Made by a program: the position numbers and the translations under genes. DNA of 64,000 bases from JANXSF01 sp043745195 (GTDB taxonomy: Bacteria > Acidobacteriota > Terriglobia > Bryobacterales > Bryobacteraceae). Each line of letters begins with the position of its first letter. The stretch's first letter is position 1. Below are positions 34,030 to 42,371 of this stretch, in pieces. The notes beneath the pieces were generated by a model. That model did not search any database. It saw nothing but the letters and a program-made list of their open reading frames with translations, and was not told the DNA's origin. Location of the stretch: contig JAYTTF010000095.1 of the NCBI GenBank assembly GCA_043745195.1, positions 1-64,000 of the forward strand, in the 5' to 3' direction.

Positions 34030-34444
34030 TGCGCCCGGTGTTTTCATCTGCGGCCCGTAAACACCAATTGGAGGTTGTCTATGGTGCTGGCAACGTCGGA
34101 CTGATGGGCGAAATTGCAGAGGGCGTGATCCCGCAGCTATTGGATAAAGAAGTTGTGCATCGTGGGCTTAGTGATCTGCGAATTGTGAACACCATACATG
34201 AACGCAAAGCATTGATACGGAGTTGTCCGACGGCTTCATCGCAATGCCAGGCGGCTTCGGAACCTTTGAAGAATTCTGTGAAATTGTCACTTGGGCGCAA
34301 CAGGGGCTTCATAGCAAACTATGCGCTTTATTGAACGTTGAGGGCTATTACGACCCTCTGCTCGCGCTTTTTGATCAGGGTGTAAGCGAAGGGTCTGCAC
34401 GGCTCGCTCATCAGAGTTTGATGATCTCAAATGCAGATCCTTAG
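34030..34444 (+). pseudogene. Decayed LOG family (TIGR00730) gene
   Basis: Two frames together rebuild a LOG/lysine-decarboxylase-like protein. Frame one gives LEVVYGAGNVGLMGEIAEGVIPQLLD and SDLRIVNTIHERKALI, frame two gives LSDGFIAMPGGFGTFEEFCEIVTWAQ and NVEGYYDPLLALFDQ. These contain the PGGxGTxxE nucleotide-binding motif and the HERK segment, but a frameshift lies near 34200-34215, about eight residues (the GGxVxG region) are missing between GEIAE and GVIPQ, and the N-terminus is absent. LOG enzymes release cytokinin-type bases from nucleotides. This copy cannot make a full protein. Confidence 0.8.
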
Positions 34445-34566
34445 CGCTTCTCGCACAGATGAAAAGCTTCGTCCCGCAGGATTTGCCCAAATGGATTTCC
34501 CCGGTGCAGGCGTGAATTATCTGGGATATACTAATCCAAGCTAACGCTTCCAGAATGGGTCCTCCG

Positions 34567-37500
34567 ATGAATTTGAATCTCCGCGCCTTATCGTCTACTA
34601 TTTTCATGTCCTTGCTGCTACTCCAGACTGCCTATGGACAATCCGCAGCGGGTGGTGGAACCATTCAGGGAACAGTGAAGGACTCAACTGGTGCGGCCAT
34701 CCCTGCTGCCAAAGTAGCTATTCGTCACGTTGACACTGGCCGCGTCACAAACACCGTGGCCAATGGAGATGGGTACTTTATCACACCTCCAATTGCGATA
34801 GGCAAATATAAGGTTCGCGTGGAATTTTCGGGGATGAAAGCCTGGGAAGAAGACCTTATTCTTGAAACCGGCAGATCGGTTGAAGTGAAGCCGCAAATGG
34901 TTCCCGGTCAAGTGAACGAAACCATCCAAGTGACCGCCAGTGTGCCTTTGGTGACCACTACTGACCCAACTGACGCCACTACGTTAGATAGTCAACGCAT
35001 CCGTGAGTTACCTATCAATGGTCGCAGTCTCAACACACTATTGGCCGACGTTACTCCCGGTGTGGAAGAAGTGATCGATGTGAATGGTGGCATCCGTACG
35101 GGTGGATTGATGGTTTATTCCACAAGCTTCACACAGGACGGCGCGGCTTCCAACAACCGTGAATTCGGTGGGTCTATGAATCTTCAGGGGTTGGAATCGG
35201 TGGGTGAAGTTCGGGTGGAAACCAGTACTTCATCGGCTAAGTTCAACACTCCAACCAATGTTACTGTTTCTACAAAAAGTGGCGGGAACAAGATTCACTT
35301 TGGTGCGCATGAAACGGCGCGGAACAACGCTTTCGGGGTAGCCAGGGCTCGTCAGGATATCAGCTTCACTGCAGTGCCCTATAGCGTGCCCAAGTTAATC
35401 CGCAACGAGTTTGGTGGATTTGTAAGCGGCCCGGTGGTTATCCCAAAACTCTACAACGGACAGAACAAGACCTTCTTCCTGTTTTCCCGGGAACATGTGG
35501 AACTGCGTCAGGGTTTAACCAGGGATTACGCGGTTCCTACTGCGGCAATGCGCAACGGTGATTTTAGTCAGTTGCGTGACGCTACTAACCGCTACCTTCA
35601 GTTGTACGATCCGCTTACAACGCGTCGCGGCTTTGTCGGCAATCGTGAAGTGGCGGTCCGCGACCCGTTCGTGGACAATCAGATCCCTGCAAATCGGATT
35701 AGTCCGCTGGCGAAAGCGATCTGGGGCATAACTCCGCTGCCGAGCGACGTAACGAATCCGGTCATCACTACCAATCTGAAAATGGCAGTGCCCACCAACG
35801 GCAGCCCAAACCTGAGTGATAATCCCACAACCATAAAGATCGATCATCGTTTCAGCGAAAGGGATAACTTTTTCCTTAAAACGAATGGCGGCCGCCGGAA
35901 AGCGTTTTTCCTGGGCACGGCAGGAGGTACTGGTGCCCCGACATTAAATAAGGAAGCCAACACTACCTTTCTACCAATGCAGGCAATCGCCGGTGCGATG
36001 AGTTGGACGCATATGTTTTCGCCTCGACTAAATGTGGAATCGCTAGCCACGCACACATGGCAGAGCACCAAAACGATCACTGGGCCCCCAGATGTTCAAA
36101 AGGATTACGCGAAGTCCTTTGGACTTCCCAACCCCTACGGTGAAATCGGATTTCCTAACATCACGAGTCTTGGGAATTTCATGGGCTACATTGAAGGGGA
36201 CAACCGCCGGGCGCTTACCAGCCGCATCCTGAGCTTGCAACAAAATTATACGTTCACGCTGAATGGAAAGCATGATTTTCAATTCGGCTGGGCTTACTAT
36301 TCTGAAGCACAGCACTTGTTGCCCGATCAAGGCGCAATTTCGGGAACATCCGCTTACAACAGCCTTGCCACCGCACTGGAAAGCGGAACGTTAGGCTCCA
36401 TCACCAACCCTGCTGCCGTTCCTCAAACAGGCTACGACGCTGCTAATTTTTACTTGGGGTACGCGGCCACTTACAGCGTCGGCCTAAAACGCAGTTACTT
36501 GCGGCTTCACAATCGCACAGTCGGCAGCTATCTGCAGGATAACTTTAAGGTGACCAAGCGGCTGAGTCTGTTTCCGGGCGTGCGTTGGGACATTAATCCC
36601 GCCATGTCTGAAGACAATTACCAATTAAATGCGTTTGATCGCGAGTCGCATTCGGTGGTTCTCCCCAAACCATTGGATTACTACTACAAGCTTGGAGTAA
36701 CAACGCCGCAGATTGTTGGGCTGTATGAAAACGTTGGAGTGACGTTCAAAAATTCGGCAGAACTAAACAAGCCCTTGAACCCGTTTCCGTCAAACTACTT
36801 TGACATCGGCCCACGGCTTGGCTTTGCCTACCGCGCTTTTGAAGGAACCAAAACGCTGGTGATCCGTGGTGGATATGGCATGTACATTTCGGCTATTCCC
36901 ATGCGTACTTTGCTGGCGCAATTTTCTTCCATGCTGCCATTCCGCGGGACGTTCACCAGCAGCCCGAACACTGCGGCACAAAGCCCGGACGGAATTCCGA
37001 ACTACTTACTGCGTAACATCCCTCTGATTAAGGCTGGAGAAAATAGCCGCGATGTAATTGACCTGAACAACCCTATCTCTGTAGGTCGCGGCCAGCCGGT
37101 AACCGGTATTGATCCCAGGTTCCCCAACCTCAAAATTCACGAATGGAATTTGCTGTTGGAAAAGCAAATTAAGAATTCCATGGTTTTTCGGCTTCGCTAC
37201 AACGGCAAGCACGGCGTCAACGCTGATCAAATCACTAACATCAATGCTCTGCCTACCAACTACATTCGCTACCTGACGTCACTTGCTCCATTGCCTTCTG
37301 GAACATTCGGGAGTGTTGCGGATCGTCCTTACGACAAAAATGCCTATACCAACGTCAACTTCATTACGAAAACAGGGCAGATAACCACCAACACGTTCAC
37401 AATAGAAACTGAGCGCCGTTTCAGCAAGGGCATTGGCTTTCAGTTGTTCTATACATTAACCAACTCCATTCGCCTGGCGGGCAATTCCTTCCGCGATGGT

Positions 37501-38352
37501 GCGGGGACTTTGCCATCGCAATTTTTGCCTGGAACCGTTCCCACTGATTTAGCCGAGTTGAATCGCTTCCTGAATTATGCCCGCGATACCGGTGTTCCCA
37601 AGCACCGCGTTCGTTGGAACTTTCTCTACCAGATGCCCTTCGGCAAGGGCCGCCACTTTCTCAACAACAATAATAAGTTTTTGAATGGTGCACTAGGCGG
37701 TTGGCAATTGGCAGGGGTTGGAACAGTGGTTAGTACCTGGTTTGCACTTTCCACGGCGAATTGGAGCGCATTTGGCCCTGTGGAAGTGTACGGAAAACAA
37801 TACCCAATTCTAGATTGCCGCAGCACTGCCGCCGGGGCTACAAAGGCGAATGAAGAACGCTGCTATTCGGGCTACCTTTACTACAACGGCTACATTTCGC
37901 AGCGCCAGATTAACAGTAAGAATGCCGCCGGATTGCGCAATGGTGTATACGGTCTGCCTAATAGTTACAAACCTTTTTCGCAGCCCATCACTCCTTGGCC
38001 CGAAGGTGGCTTATCTACCGATCCCGGCGCGAATTTGTTCGACACCAACAACGTCAACATTCGGCTAACCAACGGCAGTCTGCAACAGGTTGCCTACGAC
38101 ACTGGCCTGCACCCTTATCGCAATCAGTTCCGCCTTGGACCAATGAATTGGAATCAGGATGCTTCCTTGCAGAAAACTTTCCGCGTGGGAGAATCGCTGC
38201 GGATTCGCGGCACTTTCGATGTATTCAACGTCTTAAATAATCAGGGGCTAAACACTCCAGCAGCCGACGGCATTGCAAGCTTGCAGAACTCCTACGGTGG
38301 TTCTGGCTTCAAGCCGCGCCAGGTGCAGGTTTCTATGCGCCTCGATTGGTAG
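34567..38352 (+). CDS. Oar-like TonB-dependent receptor with carboxypeptidase-regulatory domain
   Basis: 1261 residues from the ATG at 34567 (an ATG at 34555 is possible). A signal peptide ends near AYGQ, then a carboxypeptidase-regulatory-like beta domain (GTIQGTVKDSTGAAIPAAKV near 30, about 90 residues), a plug domain (ELPINGRSLNTLLADVTPGV near 140, TSFTQDGAASNNREFGG near 185) and a long beta barrel ending in a strand with a terminal aromatic (VSMRLDW). This is the architecture of the large Acidobacteria TonB-dependent transporters. The substrate is unknown, though relatives occur with carbohydrate degradation genes. The last 20 bases overlap lpxA on the other strand. Confidence 0.9.
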   Translation: MNLNLRALSSTIFMSLLLLQTAYGQSAAGGGTIQGTVKDSTGAAIPAAKVAIRHVDTGRVTNTVANGDGYFITPPIAIGKYKVRVEFSGMKAWEEDLILETGRSVEVKPQMVPGQVNETIQVTASVPLVTTTDPTDATTLDSQRIRELPINGRSLNTLLADVTPGVEEVIDVNGGIRTGGLMVYSTSFTQDGAASNNREFGGSMNLQGLESVGEVRVETSTSSAKFNTPTNVTVSTKSGGNKIHFGAHETARNNAFGVARARQDISFTAVPYSVPKLIRNEFGGFVSGPVVIPKLYNGQNKTFFLFSREHVELRQGLTRDYAVPTAAMRNGDFSQLRDATNRYLQLYDPLTTRRGFVGNREVAVRDPFVDNQIPANRISPLAKAIWGITPLPSDVTNPVITTNLKMAVPTNGSPNLSDNPTTIKIDHRFSERDNFFLKTNGGRRKAFFLGTAGGTGAPTLNKEANTTFLPMQAIAGAMSWTHMFSPRLNVESLATHTWQSTKTITGPPDVQKDYAKSFGLPNPYGEIGFPNITSLGNFMGYIEGDNRRALTSRILSLQQNYTFTLNGKHDFQFGWAYYSEAQHLLPDQGAISGTSAYNSLATALESGTLGSITNPAAVPQTGYDAANFYLGYAATYSVGLKRSYLRLHNRTVGSYLQDNFKVTKRLSLFPGVRWDINPAMSEDNYQLNAFDRESHSVVLPKPLDYYYKLGVTTPQIVGLYENVGVTFKNSAELNKPLNPFPSNYFDIGPRLGFAYRAFEGTKTLVIRGGYGMYISAIPMRTLLAQFSSMLPFRGTFTSSPNTAAQSPDGIPNYLLRNIPLIKAGENSRDVIDLNNPISVGRGQPVTGIDPRFPNLKIHEWNLLLEKQIKNSMVFRLRYNGKHGVNADQITNINALPTNYIRYLTSLAPLPSGTFGSVADRPYDKNAYTNVNFITKTGQITTNTFTIETERRFSKGIGFQLFYTLTNSIRLAGNSFRDGAGTLPSQFLPGTVPTDLAELNRFLNYARDTGVPKHRVRWNFLYQMPFGKGRHFLNNNNKFLNGALGGWQLAGVGTVVSTWFALSTANWSAFGPVEVYGKQYPILDCRSTAAGATKANEERCYSGYLYYNGYISQRQINSKNAAGLRNGVYGLPNSYKPFSQPITPWPEGGLSTDPGANLFDTNNVNIRLTNGSLQQVAYDTGLHPYRNQFRLGPMNWNQDASLQKTFRVGESLRIRGTFDVFNVLNNQGLNTPAADGIASLQNSYGGSGFKPRQVQVSMRLDW

Positions 38353-39142
38353 CTGAAGGGCGGCAGATGCCACGTTCGCAACGGCGGATGAACTGCACCA
38401 AATGCATCACCTCGTCGCCGCCAATGGCCGTTTCCATTTGTTGAAGTGCATCGGTAAGTTTTAAGTTCGATTGATACAGCACCCGGTATGCCTGCTTTAG
38501 TCGGCTAATTTGTTCCCGCGTAAACCCGGCGCGGCGCAGCCCCACTTTGTTCAAACCCACAGGTTCGGCATACAAGCCTGAATAAAGAAAGAACGGCGGA
38601 AGGTCCTTGTTTACCCGCACGCTGCCTCCCACCATAGCCAAGCGTCCGATCTTCGAACACTGATGAATCCCCACGCCTCCTGAAACAAACGCCTGATCTT
38701 CAATTTCCACGTACCCGGCAACTAAAGCACAACTGGCAATAGTGCAGTTTGAACCAATTACAGCATTGTGGGCAATGTGCCCTGAGGTCATCACGTAATT
38801 CTGATTGCCAAGCACAGTGAAAGATTCCGGTTTGGTGCCGCGGGAAATTGTGTAGTGTTCGCGAATCTTGTTTCCGTCGCCAATTTTCAAATAGCTGCGT
38901 TCCCCACTGAAGGCTTTATCCAGTGGATCTGTGCCCAGAACGGTATGTGCAGAAATCTCATTTCCGTCGCCCATGGTGGTCCAACGTTTGACGAATACAT
39001 AGGGCTCCAGAATGCAGTTGGCCCCCAGAACAACGTCTTGTTCGACGATACAAAAATCGCCGACAACGCTGTGGGGGCCTATCCGCGCTTCTGGATGTAC
39101 TTTGGCTAAAGGAGAAACCTTCGCGGAAGGATCAATCGGCAT
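38333..39142 (-). CDS. lpxA: UDP-N-acetylglucosamine acyltransferase
   Basis: 269 residues. Hexapeptide repeats run through the first 190 residues (IGPHSVVGDFCIVEQDVVLG, SGHIAHNAVIGSNCTIASCALVAG in part), with the catalytic His in the HIAHNAVIG motif near 124-132 and the FVSGGVGIHQ and GGSVRVNKDLPPF motifs. The C-terminal helical part has PVGLNKVGLRRAGFTREQI, typical of LpxA. It adds a hydroxyacyl chain to UDP-GlcNAc, the first lipid A step, in the cytosol. It overlaps the TonB receptor tail by 20 bases convergently. No lpxD, fabZ or lpxB is next to it, unlike many clusters. Confidence 0.93.
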   Translation of the reverse strand: MPIDPSAKVSPLAKVHPEARIGPHSVVGDFCIVEQDVVLGANCILEPYVFVKRWTTMGDGNEISAHTVLGTDPLDKAFSGERSYLKIGDGNKIREHYTISRGTKPESFTVLGNQNYVMTSGHIAHNAVIGSNCTIASCALVAGYVEIEDQAFVSGGVGIHQCSKIGRLAMVGGSVRVNKDLPPFFLYSGLYAEPVGLNKVGLRRAGFTREQISRLKQAYRVLYQSNLKLTDALQQMETAIGGDEVMHLVQFIRRCERGICRPSATNRGA

Positions 39143-39148
39143 CTCCTA

Positions 39149-39985
39149 TTAGAGATAGCGCACTTTTGACCCATGGCGCGCCTCTAAAGTGGAAGCAAGT
39201 TGTTCGGGGGCCAGCACCATTTGCGATTCGCCAATTTCAAAAGGCTTGCCCGCAAGGTCCAACCGTATGGCAATTTCCTGGAATCGCTGCACAACATTAA
39301 TTTCGTCCAGATTTTTGATAGGGTGCGTGACCGTACGGAATGGATAAACCATCCGCAGTTCGTTACATTCCACTTCAATGCGCAGCAGCACCCAATAGGA
39401 AGCAACGCCCAAAGCCACTAGAGCGGCACCATAGAACCAATAGGCGCTCATTGTAGGATGCGGAAGCCTTGAATAGCTGAAGCCGAAGATGGCGATCATC
39501 ACGGGAACTGCGAAAACGATGCGCTTTTTCAACGACGATTGAATGGAAAACGGCTCTTGCGGAGGCGGACCAAATGCCTGCTTGGGTATGCGCATACGAA
39601 GCAAACTGTAAAGTTTGGGATAGTCCTTAAACTGTTTGTGAATAGAAAGTACGCCGCGCTGGCTTCGTAGATTCAAACGATGCAGTGTGGGGTTTTGCTC
39701 CACAAAATCAATTTCCTCCCAGGTAAGCGCTTTTGTCCAAAACAAACGGCGCAAAGAGATTTTATCCTCTTCAATTTTCAGTTCAGTGAAGACAATGTTC
39801 ACCACTAAAAAGGGAATCATGGCGCAGGCAAGAAAGCTCAATACACGTGCCATTCCTCCTGGTGCCAGTTGAATGTTGCCGGCAACAATTCCCTCCAGCA
39901 GAAAGAGGGGGATGAAACCAAGGCAACTCACAAAAATTCGCAATGGCTGCGGGTAACGGAAGGTTAATACTTTCGATTGAGACAT
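39149..39985 (-). CDS. Membrane protein with two TM-pair plus PH-like units, unrecognised
   Basis: 278 residues from the ATG at 39985, chosen because AGGAG sits 5 bases upstream. Two similar modules are visible: membrane helices (about 15-33 and 48-68) followed by a beta-rich stretch with LFWTKALTWEEIDFVEQ, then helices (about 148-165 and 175-197) followed by MVYPFRTVTHPIKNLDEINVVQ. Such beta stretches after TM pairs resemble bacterial PH-like domains (bPH2/DUF304), which would place them at the cytosolic face. No family is certain. It lies 6 bases before lpxA on the same strand, so it may be cotranscribed. Confidence 0.5.
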   Translation of the reverse strand: MSQSKVLTFRYPQPLRIFVSCLGFIPLFLLEGIVAGNIQLAPGGMARVLSFLACAMIPFLVVNIVFTELKIEEDKISLRRLFWTKALTWEEIDFVEQNPTLHRLNLRSQRGVLSIHKQFKDYPKLYSLLRMRIPKQAFGPPPQEPFSIQSSLKKRIVFAVPVMIAIFGFSYSRLPHPTMSAYWFYGAALVALGVASYWVLLRIEVECNELRMVYPFRTVTHPIKNLDEINVVQRFQEIAIRLDLAGKPFEIGESQMVLAPEQLASTLEARHGSKVRYL

Positions 39986-39997
39986 CAGCACTCCTGA

Positions 39998-40726
39998 CTA
40001 AAATCGCATCAGCTCACGCATTGTTTCCTTCCGATTGTGAATTGGCAGCAGCGGCTGGTTCAGAAAATCCACAAATGGAACCAACAATTTGGTGCGTGCC
40101 AACAACTCCGTTAAGAGGTCGGGGGAAGTAGCTGTATGTAAATCTATCGTCTGTGTGCTGTAAAATATCCACTGTTTGTGGCGTAATAATTCTATGGCAG
40201 GATGATCAGCCGCGAACCCCTTAGGAGGTCGAGTAAGTTGTTCACCTTTAATATCACCCATGAATCGCACTAGATTCTTGTTTTCGACGATGCGGCGGAA
40301 TTCCTTGTGGTTCTCGGCAATGTGCGAACGGACTGCTACCAGTTGATCGGGTTCGGGCATGTATAGTCCGGCGGCGAATTCTATTTCATCCGCACCCACG
40401 CTGAAATAAAAACCAGCAGAGGCGTGTTTCGCCATTCCCTGGCGGGGAAAGATTGCGCCCAGATGAGTCTTGTAGGGTGTCTTGTCTTTACCGAAACGAG
40501 TATCACGATAGATGCGGTAGATTGCCTTGGCCGGTGGGTTGATATTCAGCGGCGCGATTTTTTCCAAATGGCTATTATAGGCCTCAACCAGTGCGGTCAT
40601 CGGCGCTTTCAATTCATTGTCGAAGACTTGCTTGTTGGCCTGAAACCAGTCGCGGTTATTGTTCTTTTTTAGCTTACGCAGAAAGGCCATGCCGGCCTTT
40701 GGAAAACCTGGGAATGGAAGAGGCAT
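39998..40726 (-). CDS. DUF2461 family protein
   Basis: 242 residues, no signal peptide. It opens FPGFPKAGMAFLRKLKKNNNRDWFQANKQVFD, the DUF2461 start with the conserved NNRDWF, and continues with YRDTRFGKDKTPYKTHLG near 72, ASAGFYFSVGADEIEFAAGLYMPEPDQL near 100 and GFAADHPAIELLRHKQW near 165. The motif set FxKDKTPYK is diagnostic (TIGR02453). Members are widespread and uncharacterised. It precedes the PH-like membrane gene by 12 bases. Confidence 0.9.
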   Translation of the reverse strand: MPLPFPGFPKAGMAFLRKLKKNNNRDWFQANKQVFDNELKAPMTALVEAYNSHLEKIAPLNINPPAKAIYRIYRDTRFGKDKTPYKTHLGAIFPRQGMAKHASAGFYFSVGADEIEFAAGLYMPEPDQLVAVRSHIAENHKEFRRIVENKNLVRFMGDIKGEQLTRPPKGFAADHPAIELLRHKQWIFYSTQTIDLHTATSPDLLTELLARTKLLVPFVDFLNQPLLPIHNRKETMRELMRF

Positions 40727-40825
40727 TAGTCCAAGTGTATTCTCAAAGATTACGCAAAGAAAGATGGCCGCATGGATGCGAAAAATTGCTTCCGGCGGCC
40801 CATCTTGCTTAGCGCAAATTATCCA

Positions 40826-41155
40826 CTATCGATCAGCAGCAGTATCTTGCACGGAGAGTTTCATAGTGGTTCCACCAATGCGGATTTCCTGAATCTGATA
40901 CTTCCCTTGGCCGTTCAGATAGCGAATAGCTGTGCTAGCGAATTTCGAGTCATTGTTTTCTACATTGACGTTGGCTTCGAAAGATTTCTTCCCTTGTTTC
41001 AAAACAAGTTTGCCTCCATCAATTTCTGCCTTATATTCGCCGGCCTTGATTTCCTTGCCGTTGAGTGTGGCATTTTCATAAATAACAATCTTGTGGGTGG
41101 ACGCACTGGCAATAGCCATCGTCAGGGTGGCGCAGATCAGCATCAACTTTTTCAT
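40826..41155 (-). CDS. Small secreted protein, unrecognised
   Basis: 109 residues. A signal peptide (MKKLMLICATLTMAIASAS) is followed by a small beta-rich domain with NATLNGKEIKAGEYKAEIDGGKLVLKQGKKSFEA in part and a conserved-looking IRYLNGQGKYQIQEIRIGGTTMKLS. An AAGGAG precedes the ATG by about 8 bases. The pattern (GKELKAGEYKV-EG-KATI) recurs in small exported proteins of Acidobacteria, but I know no function. It stands alone, about 100 bases from DUF2461 and 180 from miaA. Confidence 0.7.
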   Translation of the reverse strand: MKKLMLICATLTMAIASASTHKIVIYENATLNGKEIKAGEYKAEIDGGKLVLKQGKKSFEANVNVENNDSKFASTAIRYLNGQGKYQIQEIRIGGTTMKLSVQDTAADR

Positions 41156-41337
41156 AAACAGAGTTCTCCTTAATAAGACCCGGTGCTGTAGTAGTCACGG
41201 GCCGGTCAATTCAAAATTCGATTTGGTTTAGGCTAGCAATCGGGGTTTCCCTCCGGAACACCCGTTTGTCACATGCCTTGTATGTAATGCTATACGAGCC
41301 AGCTTTTAATTCGTTCCGTAAAAATGGATTTGATTTA

Positions 41338-42279
41338 TTAGATTGGTTCCAGGAAGCGCTTCACCAAATCAACTGCACTTGCCTGCGCCCCGTTTGTATC
41401 GCCGAATTCGGGAAGCCAAACTACTTCAGTGTCGCGCCGGAACCATGTCAGTTGACGCTTTGCATACTGGCGGCTGTGAGTTTGAGATTGTTCAAGCGCC
41501 TGGGCGGCACTGATCTCCCCGCGATACAGCGCCAGACATTCGCGATATCCGATAGATTCAAATGGCTTCGCGGATTCCGGATACCCTCGTGCCAAAATGC
41601 TCCGAATTTCGTCCACCAGCCCGGAACGGAACATTTTCACACAGCGTTCATTCAACCTCTGGTGCAGCATCGGCCGCGGTGGATTTAGCCCGATCTTCAA
41701 AATCCGGTATCCCTCTAGCGCATCCCGCTTTCCTGCCATTAAATCCTTAGCCGCCTTCCCGCTGCTGATGCGGATTTCCAGGGCTCTCATGGTCTTGTTT
41801 ACGTCCTGGAGATGGATGCGGCCAGCGGCTTCTGCATCCAGCCGTTTCAAAATGCGGTGAATCGCCCCCGGGCGGATAGCTTCCTTCTTGGCTAATTTAT
41901 CCCGTAACTGGTCATCGCGCTCAGGACTGGGCGACAACCCTTCTATGAGTGCCTTCAGGTAAAAACCTGTCCCACCGCACACAATTGGCAGTTTTTTACG
42001 ATTCGTTACATCTTTTAATGCTTCTCTGGCAAGCCTGGCGTACTCGCCGGCGGTCATCAGCGCGTCTGGATTACAGACATCAATTAAATGATGAGGAATC
42101 CCTTGGCGTGCCTCGGTCATCAGCTTAGCGGTACCGATTTCGAAATAACGGAATATCTGGAGAGAATCGCAATTGATGATTTCGCCAGAGAATCGATGGG
42201 CAATGGCCAAAGCCAGATCGCTTTTCCCAGAGCCTGTTGGGCCGATGATTGTAACCAGTGGGTTGAGGTTGTCCGTCAA
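41338..42279 (-). CDS. miaA: tRNA dimethylallyltransferase
   Basis: 313 residues. The P-loop IGPTGSGKSDLALAIA is at about 13-28, NCDSLQIFRYFEIGTAKL near 40, PHHLIDVCNPD near 63, VCGGTGFYLKALIEGL near 100, the QDVNKTMRALEI signature near 155 and the C-terminal RQYAKRQLTWFR, which contacts the tRNA. MiaA adds a dimethylallyl group to A37 of tRNAs that read UNN codons. The family usually reads DSMQVY and NDxxRVIRALEV; these changes are conservative. It is divergent from the TPR gene. Confidence 0.93.
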   Translation of the reverse strand: MTDNLNPLVTIIGPTGSGKSDLALAIAHRFSGEIINCDSLQIFRYFEIGTAKLMTEARQGIPHHLIDVCNPDALMTAGEYARLAREALKDVTNRKKLPIVCGGTGFYLKALIEGLSPSPERDDQLRDKLAKKEAIRPGAIHRILKRLDAEAAGRIHLQDVNKTMRALEIRISSGKAAKDLMAGKRDALEGYRILKIGLNPPRPMLHQRLNERCVKMFRSGLVDEIRSILARGYPESAKPFESIGYRECLALYRGEISAAQALEQSQTHSRQYAKRQLTWFRRDTEVVWLPEFGDTNGAQASAVDLVKRFLEPI

Positions 42280-42371
42280 CCTTCTAGGCTAGCAAGTGGG
42301 CGCCTCATGCGCCTCCGTTTGTAGAAGTATACTGGAAGTGAAATCAAATCGCCCGGAAACGGGGGGGTCGA

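Noticed and set aside
41156..41337. Possible small RNA or tRNA in the gap between the small secreted protein gene and miaA
   Set aside because: No cloverleaf or strong hairpin with a T-run was found by eye on either strand.
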